Position numbers and translations under genes: made by a program
In this document: in pieces, positions 61,101 through 64,000 of the stretch
How the letters are laid out: every line of letters starts with the position of its first letter
How positions within the stretch are numbered: position 1 is the stretch's first letter
Notes under the pieces: model-generated
What the model was told of the DNA's origin: nothing
Database searches by the model: none
Seen by the model: only the letters and a program-made list of their open reading frames with translations
Source: Sipunculus nudus
Taxonomy: Eukaryota > Annelida > Sipuncula > Golfingiida > Sipunculidae
Direction: 5' to 3'
Assembly (NCBI GenBank): GCA_026874595.1
Contig: CM049317.1
Span: forward strand, 23,010,901-23,074,900
DNA length: 64,000 nucleotides

Positions 61101-63764
61101 TCCAGAAATTAATGGTAATGCAAACAAATGTTGCATCTTACTGCCCAACTGGGCATGTGGGTCCAACTTTAATCTTTACCAACGTTTGCTAGAATTTTAC
61201 CTAATCTTAGGTTAGCCATTTTCCTTCCTGGAAAAATGATATCATATTGATAAAACCTCTTTATCTAAAACCATCTGTATGTTTAGCAATACAAATACTT
61301 AAACATAAATATGACAAACAAAACATTTGAACATGTTAATTGTCTAAAATGCAATAAAACATACAACACAATGTCACTTTATACACTTTACAAATACACT
61401 CTGTGTTTGTGGCTATCATCACTGAATTTGTAAAGTAAAAGTTTATGTAGGGCTAGTGAAAGCTAGACATTACTTGGCCCACTGGGTAAGTACTTTCAAA
61501 AGTTAATGTCAAGCCCTGACAGGGCAGGAAGAGCCCTCCAGCTTCTGTGGCTCAGGGGTAAAGCACAGGACTCAAAGCCGGGAGGTTGTGAGTTCAAATT
61601 TCAGTTGAGGTGGTGAAATTCTTACACAATCAGCCCCTACTCTGGGTGAGCACTCTGCAGGCTTAATGGAAAAGCTGTGCCCCACAGCCGTGTATCACTG
61701 ACAAATGAGTGCATCTTTGTGGGGTTCATCAATGTATGACCCAGAAAATGGGGATGATTAAACACCCAGGACCTGCAGGTGCAGTAGACACCTGGCCTGG
61801 GTGACACCAAGGTACAAAAATAATCTGATAGGAAGTGAGTACTACCACTCTGTCATGTCATTTCACTCTGAAATATAATTCTGCAGATGTACATACTTAG
61901 ATTAAGAATTGAATAAGAGAACATAACAAAAATGGAGGTGGTCACACCCCCCCCCCCCCCCCCACAATTTTTTTCTTAAATGAAGGATAGAAAGGGCCCT
62001 GCTAACCAAAGCAGTTGGCAGCGATCTACCCTGCATCTGCAGCAGCCTTCAAGCTTGTGCTGAGTGATTGTACAGGAATACAATTGGGGACCTAATTGCA
62101 TGCAGTCACAGATGAACACAATCTTTACAGATTTAATGAAGTCCAACAAATGTTTGTATGACTGACAGTCAGGCATATAAATGATGAACAAGAGTGAATA
62201 ATATGCCCATATGTCTTGTGACCTTTGACCTCATATATATGCGTGAATCTTGCTGAGAATTTAATACAGTTGAGAACCTCTTTTGGTAAATATTTATAAT
62301 GAGTCTCAAGAAAATCCATAAAATTTCATCACAGCACCACCAAAGTCTGGTGCCCTCTGACCTCATTTAACATGCGTGGATTTAGACTAGAATCAAAATC
62401 AGGTGAGAGTACTTATTGGTAAGTAGTTATAGTGAGTTTTGTGGAAATCAATCTATGCCCTTGTAAGTTATTGCAGTGACACTCAATGACAGACATTGGG
62501 AGGGATGGAGGGCATACCATAATACAAAACATGTAATAAAGGCATTTAATAAGTAGAGACGTGTTTTTACTTTAGGCTCAACACTGCTTGTTCATACTGT
62601 CCATCATTGTCGTCTTCATGACAGCTAGGTACAGATTTATGTTATAATATTGTAAATATTCAATATATTTGAAGGGGTCATTGTTGATTGGGGGTATGCA
62701 CTGTAAATTTGGTAATTTGATTCCAAAGTGTGAAATTTTCAGATAATCCTGCAAAATTCCGTCGTGGCCTGTCTAGGTATGTCTGACAGAAAATGCACCG
62801 ACTGACCTCATCAGGTGAAGCCTCTGACAGCAGCCCTTCTCGCTGGGCACTGAAAACAACAATTTATATTTACAAGACATTTCTCTGTATTATAACAAAA
62901 TAAAATTCACATTATCCTTCCATTGCAAATTCTGAACTATCAGTACCTAATATTTCTCACAAACTTTCTCAGAAACAGGGTAAATAATGATCTACCAAAT
63001 TAAATACAATTTCATCCTATTGTGAAAGACATTATTTCATTTAAAGATTTAATGCCTATCATTTATACTGTTATTTATTAATCAACATGCAACGACATGT
63101 TTCCATATTTTTTTTATAAATCTTAACACTATGCTACAAATCTAAAATAATTATTATCAAAAATTGGAGAAATAGTTTCCTGCTGTTACATTATAAATAA
63201 CAAATTACTGAACTAAGCATTCTTGATGTAAAAAGTAATAGTGAAGATAATCTGAATGCCTGGAAAGATACAAAATTTCAAATATAAAGCTGACATCAAT
63301 TTTCTGCCGCAGCTTTGTAGTGTTTAACAGAGATCAGTAGAGAACTTATTTTGTAATAAATAAACCCTTATAAATAAAGAATAGGCTGAATAGCCAGATT
63401 GAGAATGGTCAGACTTATTTAATTCAAATGTGTTACATTAGTGATACTACTGTATTACTGATAAATTTAATTAGATCTGTTTAAAAATATACTGAGGTAG
63501 ATTACATAATATTACACTATACCAAACTCTACCATACTATAACTTATAGTATGGTAGAGTTTGGTATAGTGTAATATTGATGACCTGTAATGTATTACAC
63601 TGAACCATACCATACAGCATTTTTCTTAACTGTATTGAACTATATTACAATATTTATTACTGTACTGACCAGGTGACATGAAAGTAATTCCGGCACATTC
63701 CCGCATCGCAGCCGATACATACGCCTGTCCTGCTGAACCGGGCATCTTCACACAGTGAGCACTC
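28734..63764 (-). CDS. PHF14: PHF14, PHD finger protein 14 (3' 15 coding exons; 5' end beyond window)
   Basis: This is a nuclear chromatin-reader protein. Coding exons, in transcript order, are 63764-63670, 62849-62807, 60903-60763, 59767-59692, 54670-54576, 53575-53494, 51458-51352, 47719-47624, 46663-46569, 34879-34748, 34223-34091, 33355-33230, 32693-32569, 31826-31712 and 31166-28734. All junctions are AG/GT and every phase matches, giving 3,894 nt (1,297 residues plus TGA/TAG/TAA-class stop at 28734-28736). The order of modules is the second half of an extended PHD (CSLCED, CIGCDAGMC, FFAYCKQH), a basic linker, a coiled coil, PHD2 (CGICKKTNDQHQLAKCDKC), PHD3 (CCVCNQPG, RCDVCLLCYHFHC) and a Lys-rich tail. 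This order and many motifs match vertebrate PHF14 as I know it (CISCDAGMC, LTRMPRKTK, IKEPVKF, LDPPL). In the vertebrate family PHF14 binds histone H3 tails and represses transcription; that role is inferred here by homology. Introns are swollen by mobile elements. Confidence 0.95.
31712..31826 (-). CDS. PHF14: PHF14 exon n (PHD3, main part)
   Basis: 115 nt; acceptor CTCTTCAG, donor GTAAGTACC. It encodes RCDVCLLCYHFHCLDPPLRK and SPKQRGYAWHCTACDPTNS, the remaining zinc ligands of PHD3 including His and the W-x-C-x2-C end. It is nearly identical in pattern to vertebrate PHF14 (RCDECRLCYHFGCLDPPLKK). Confidence 0.97.
32569..32693 (-). CDS. PHF14: PHF14 exon m (start of PHD3)
   Basis: 125 nt, starting in phase 0 and ending with two bases of an Arg codon; acceptor TTTGCAG, donor GTAACA. 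It encodes PPPPKKRVRPARSLQVPRLK, then ECCVCNQPGTNSNLV, the first two Cys ligands of PHD3 (vertebrate ECATCKGTGDNENLVR). Confidence 0.94.
33230..33355 (-). CDS. PHF14: PHF14 exon l (basic/acidic linker)
   Basis: 126 nt, 42 codons, phase 0 at both ends; acceptor CCAACAG, donor GTGAGT. It encodes a basic cluster that looks like a nuclear localisation signal (MFKKGRKKKSGAKRK) followed by an acidic run (EEEEQTMTQ) and PPKEPEEPVVTIETT. It replaces the TRTRGRKRSFVPEEEKHEE linker of the vertebrate protein. Confidence 0.9.
34091..34223 (-). CDS. PHF14: PHF14 exon k (end of PHD2 and IKEPVKF linker)
   Basis: 133 nt; acceptor GATTCCAG, donor GTCAGA. It completes the PHD Trp codon and then QCSEC supplies the last two zinc ligands. 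An acidic Ser run (ASSSSDESSEKG) and KLREKIKEPVKFTPP follow; vertebrate PHF14 has RRQIKEPVKFVPQ at the same place. Confidence 0.95.
34551..34656. mobile_element. MITE (TACAGTGGAAC family), copy 1
   Basis: Starts TACAGTGGAACTCCACAATT and ends CACAATTGTGGGGAGTCCA, an imperfect inverted copy. Related to the better preserved element at 54084-54261. Lies in a PHF14 intron. Confidence 0.6.
34748..34879 (-). CDS. PHF14: PHF14 exon j (PHD2, main part)
   Basis: 132 nt; acceptor TTTTTCAG, donor GTATGT. It encodes CGICKKTNDQHQLAKCDKC, LFYHLGCLDPPLTRMPKKTK and QQG, then a Trp codon split with the next exon. It contains six of the eight zinc ligands of a C4HC3 PHD finger. The close match to vertebrate PHF14 PHD2 (CGICKKNHDQH..LDPPLTRMPRKTK) gave the gene identity. 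Confidence 0.97.
35205..35588. mobile_element. Helentron-like element, type 1, 5'-truncated copy
   Basis: The 3' part of the family seen in full at 47734-50169: TGACCTTGACCTTTGACCT (35233-35251), the GGTGCAAACACACCCCATGA block, a GACG/GACA-rich tract (35503-35540) and the terminal AATCAGCTGAGCT. The left boundary is approximate. Confidence 0.7.
37947..39951. mobile_element. TIR DNA transposon (non-autonomous), inserted into D
   Basis: TTACCGTAAAAGTC (from 37947) is mirrored by GACTTTTACGGTAA (to 39951), and the inverted repeat extends over about 28 bp with one mismatch (TTGCAGAAGTCG). Inside both ends AAGTCGCACCCYGACTT motifs recur. 2.0 kb with no transposase frame. A TA target site is possible, which would suggest a Tc1/mariner or pogo relative. 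Confidence 0.75.
41761..45191. mobile_element. Helentron-like element C (type 2), inserted into D
   Basis: Starts AACAAGGGACCCATGGGTCA and ends with a GACGG tract (45090-45140) and the hairpin ending CAGCTGAGCT. Removing it joins TTAATATTTT to AAAAATTTTAACAGATTTT, matching A at 37355-37385. It contains a G20 run (42602-42622), a purine-rich GA tract (43141-43266) and a third copy of the type 2 middle (43830-44980). Confidence 0.78.
43141..43266. repeat. (GA)n purine-rich microsatellite
   Basis: Almost pure purine strand of GA and GAAA units. The Arg-Glu open frame across it is an artefact. Confidence 0.9.
46569..46663 (-). CDS. PHF14: PHF14 exon i (Ser/Pro linker before PHD2)
   Basis: 95 nt, starting in phase 0 and ending with two bases (CA) of a Gln codon; acceptor TTGACAG, donor GTGAGT. 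It encodes PIEVPQILCVQKLPKSPSRR and a second SP-rich run (TPKSPP). The linker is poorly conserved in the family, but its phase and position between coiled coil and PHD2 fit. The following intron is about 11.7 kb and is filled with nested elements. Confidence 0.85.
47624..47719 (-). CDS. PHF14: PHF14 exon h (coiled coil, second part)
   Basis: 96 nt, 32 codons, phase 0 at both ends; acceptor TTCACCAG, donor GTAAATAC. It encodes VMRDVETLRQTNKILREQGE then KVWDILGDLADK, matching LEELQNLNGKLRSEGQGIWA of vertebrate PHF14. A Helentron-like insertion starts 14 nt upstream of the acceptor, so the branch point probably lies inside transposon sequence. Confidence 0.93.
47734..50169. mobile_element. Helentron-like element, type 1, copy H1 (2.44 kb)
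   Basis: The 5' end AACAAGTGACCCATGGGTCA contains the 14-bp palindrome TGACCCATGGGTCA and then GCTCAGCTG. The 3' end has a GACGG/GACAGACGG tract (50080-50120) and GACTGAAAGTCAGCTGAGCT, with CAGCTGAGC mirroring the 5' GCTCAGCTG. It is similar along its whole length to H2. Four TGACCTTTGACCT-type blocks lie at 49396-49832. No Rep-helicase ORF. It begins 14 nt from the acceptor of PHF14 exon h. Confidence 0.82.
50831..51259. mobile_element. Fold-back element with long inverted arms (family member 2)
   Basis: The left end CAGTGGTTAATCACTGCAGT (50831-50850) mirrors the right end ACTGCAGTGAATAACCACTG (51240-51259), and the inner arms share CACAACCACCAGGGTAGGCA with the reverse complement of the right arm. 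The same motifs (AGAGCAAAG, TGTAATCAGATC) occur in member 1. It lies in a PHF14 intron, 93 nt from an exon. Confidence 0.7.
51352..51458 (-). CDS. PHF14: PHF14 exon g (coiled coil, first part)
   Basis: 107 nt; acceptor TTTTCAG, donor GTAACC. It completes a Glu codon and then encodes 35 residues rich in Glu, Gln and Leu (NLRNHIRELNQQASQLQEQE) with hydrophobic residues spaced for a coiled coil. In vertebrate PHF14 the same place holds the KDKLENEQEKLHVEYNKL coiled coil. Confidence 0.91.
51969..52287 (+). mobile_element. tRNA-related SINE, copy 1
   Basis: A-box-like TGGTTTAGGGGTAGAGCAC and B-box-like GAGTTCAAATCTC about 45 nt apart, as in pol III promoters of tRNA-derived SINEs. The body matches the copy at 61538 (GGGTGAGCACTCTGCA, GTGCATCTTTG, CTGCAGGTGCAGTA, GAGTGACACCA). 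Confidence 0.8.
53494..53575 (-). CDS. PHF14: PHF14 exon f
   Basis: 82 nt, starting in phase 0 and ending with one base; acceptor TATTACAG, donor GTGAGAA. It encodes NDSNPKDMRKRLHVAPAF followed by SVEYISYYL, matching the QPALTADFVNYYF stretch that leads into the coiled coil of vertebrate PHF14. Confidence 0.92.
53728..53852. mobile_element. MITE-like element (TACAGTAAAACC)
   Basis: Starts TACAGTAAAACCTGTGTTAC and ends GACAAGTTCTACTGT, an imperfect inverted repeat of about 12 bp. Carries GGTCTTAATAGACAGGTGAC. Confidence 0.45.
54084..54261. mobile_element. MITE (TACAGTGGAAC family), copy 2
   Basis: TACAGTGGAACCCCAC at the left is mirrored by GTGAGGTTCCACTGTA at the right (15 of 16 bases). 178 bp, with GTGGGGTGGTC repeats inside. 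TA ends suggest a Tc1/mariner-type target. Confidence 0.8.
54576..54670 (-). CDS. PHF14: PHF14 exon e (RKAEL helix)
   Basis: 95 nt; acceptor TTACTAG, donor GTGAGT. Two bases complete a Val codon and 31 codons follow, including EKMPRLLTSSPSAVKRLLKK and AELLGLSTA. This is one of the clearest matches to vertebrate PHF14 (REKLPRPLTSSASAIRKLMR). A Helentron-like element begins 96 nt upstream of the acceptor. Confidence 0.95.
54767..57197. mobile_element. Helentron-like element, type 1, copy H2 (2.43 kb)
   Basis: Same ends as H1 (AACAAGTGACCCATGGGTCA; AGTAAGCTGAGCT with one change in the terminal repeat) and collinear with it throughout, at roughly 85-90% identity by eye. TGACCTTTGACCT-type blocks at 56425-56440, 56567-56579, 56702-56714 and 56842-56860. 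Confidence 0.82.
57235..58363. mobile_element. TIR element with internal tandem repeats
   Basis: GTATCCGCCAAAAT (57235-57248) is mirrored perfectly by ATTTTGGCGGATAC (58350-58363). Inside are three units of about 250-280 bp starting near 57323, 57603 and 57851 (GGATGTCT, GCAGGTGGYRCCACC, AACCACTGCAGAGATATGAG). A GGCGGT-rich tract lies at 58290-58316. It inserted 37 bp from the end of H2. Confidence 0.8.
58364..59009. other. Intron sequence, no gene
   Basis: PHF14 intron. Contains a C-rich tract at 58696-58719; otherwise AT-rich. Confidence 0.6.
59010..59510. repeat. Dispersed repeat with ~130-bp internal period, copy 2
   Basis: Three units with GTGACCTCTGACCTCATTT, ATATGCATG and GAAAATCCATCAAAGCCYTGG, ending near CCGTCATATGACGGCTGTAT, a palindrome also seen in altered form at the end of copy 1. 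Confidence 0.72.
59692..59767 (-). CDS. PHF14: PHF14 exon d (basic helical linker)
   Basis: 76 nt, starting in phase 0 and ending with one base; acceptor CCTACAG, donor GTAAGT. It encodes FRFQRKLNRHRQKY...RQPSW, a basic, probably helical linker equivalent to the RLQQYRAKAELARS..QAW region of vertebrate PHF14. Confidence 0.9.
59768..61537. other. PHF14 introns around exon c
   Basis: Apart from the exon at 60763-60903, AT-rich intron sequence with no recognised element. Confidence 0.5.
60763..60903 (-). CDS. PHF14: PHF14 exon c (end of extended PHD, basic helix)
   Basis: 141 nt, 47 codons, phase 0 at both ends; acceptor TTTACAG, donor GTGAGAG. It opens with EIADPFFAYCKQHAD, which gives the last Cys and His zinc ligands of the extended PHD, and continues into a basic stretch (VVRAKRRNWLAVKSHLKQY) corresponding to the RKWKRKNYLALQSYCK region of vertebrate PHF14. 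Confidence 0.94.
61538..61857 (+). mobile_element. tRNA-related SINE, copy 2
   Basis: A box TGGCTCAGGGGTAAAGCAC and B box GAGTTCAAATTTC, followed by the same body as copy 1. About 320 bp, in a PHF14 intron. Confidence 0.82.
61948..61966. repeat. C homopolymer run
   Basis: Poly-C tract in a PHF14 intron; other long C or G runs are at 886-912, 2772-2792, 24558-24571, 42602-42622 and 58696-58719. Confidence 0.9.
62195..62545. repeat. Dispersed repeat with ~130-bp internal period, copy 3
   Basis: Two units (TGTGACCTTTGACCTCATAT; GCCCTCTGACCTCATTTAAC), the same family as 23888-24300 and 59010-59510. Confidence 0.7.
62807..62849 (-). CDS. PHF14: PHF14 exon b (extended PHD linker)
   Basis: A 43-nt micro-exon with acceptor TTTTCAG and donor GTCAGT. 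Its first base completes the split Cys codon (TG|T) and 14 codons follow: AQREGLLSEASPDE. This matches the AQKEGLLSEA stretch of vertebrate PHF14. Confidence 0.93.
63508..63578. repeat. Perfect 35-bp inverted repeat with 1-nt spacer
   Basis: The left arm 63508-63542 begins AATATTACACTATACCAAAC and ends CATACTATAA; the right arm 63544-63578 is its exact reverse complement; the spacer is a single C at 63543. It lies in the PHF14 intron between exons a and b, 91 nt from exon a. Confidence 0.95.
63670..63764 (-). CDS. PHF14: PHF14 exon a (extended PHD, zinc-binding part)
   Basis: 95 nt, starting in phase 0 after a TTTACAG acceptor and ending with two bases of a Cys codon before donor GTCAGT. It encodes 31 residues with ECSLCED, TGVCIGCDAGMC and YFHVT. 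The Cys pairs belong to the C4HC2H half of the extended PHD that follows PHD1 in this family. The upstream exon must lie beyond position 64000. Confidence 0.93.
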
Positions 63765-64000
63765 CTGTAAACATGGTTAACTTTATTACTAACATACAGT
63801 TAAACTTCTGCCCAACTTGGACCAGAATGATTACTAAAAGTAAGTGATGGTGACAGGTAATTGAAAGACAGAGGGATGATTACATTGATATTCCCAGTTG
63901 CTACAAAGAGAGGCGGATATATACCCCCACCCCCCTTGTATTGATGCCCCTGTTGTTGGTATGACATTGTTGCTTTTGACACATCATGAAGACTTTTTGA

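Overview
This window is eukaryotic: genes are split by GT-AG introns, and the intergenic DNA is AT-rich and crowded with microsatellites, MITEs, SINEs, a LINE and Helentron/DINE-like elements. A marine invertebrate, most likely a bivalve mollusc, fits best. The reasons are elements ending in ACGG/GACG microsatellite tracts next to a terminal hairpin (as I recall from bivalve 'pearl'-type elements), tRNA-type SINEs, and secreted lamin-tail-domain proteins. No genus can be named from sequence alone.

Right half (28.7-63.8 kb, minus strand): one gene, PHF14, occupies the region. I reconstructed 15 consecutive coding exons whose splice phases all agree (3,894 nt, 1,297 codons plus stop). They run from the second half of the extended PHD module, through a coiled coil and two more PHD fingers, to an 811-codon last exon. 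That exon is a lysine-rich tail built partly from decayed 7-residue repeats and is far longer than the short tail I recall in vertebrate PHF14. The first part of the gene lies beyond position 64000.

Left part (0-20 kb, minus strand): two tandem, homologous genes for a secreted protein with features of an extracellular lamin-tail domain. The left copy (exons at 3804-4105, 1809-1915 and 203-451) is intact as far as it can be seen and runs off the left edge. The right copy (19829-16466) keeps the exon order and intron phases but has an in-frame stop in exon 1 and a 1-nt deletion in exon 3, so it is probably a pseudogene. A candidate last exon of another gene sits at 19945-20194, and its beginning is caught in an exact 379-bp tandem duplication.

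Mobile DNA: a full-length but dead L1/Tx1-like LINE (6.1-10.67 kb) has ORF1 inverted relative to ORF2. The 10.7-kb region between 35.2 and 45.9 kb, inside a single PHF14 intron, is a nested stack of Helentron-like elements plus a TIR transposon, and removing the layers in order restores continuous sequence. Two further Helentron-like copies (about 2.43 kb each) lie in other PHF14 introns, one starting 14 nt from a splice acceptor. These copies carry repeated TGACCTTTGACCT blocks, the DR1 nuclear-receptor motif. The stretch from 20.9 to 28.6 kb holds repeats and no gene I can support. No rRNA, canonical tRNA, CRISPR array or prokaryotic-type operon is present.
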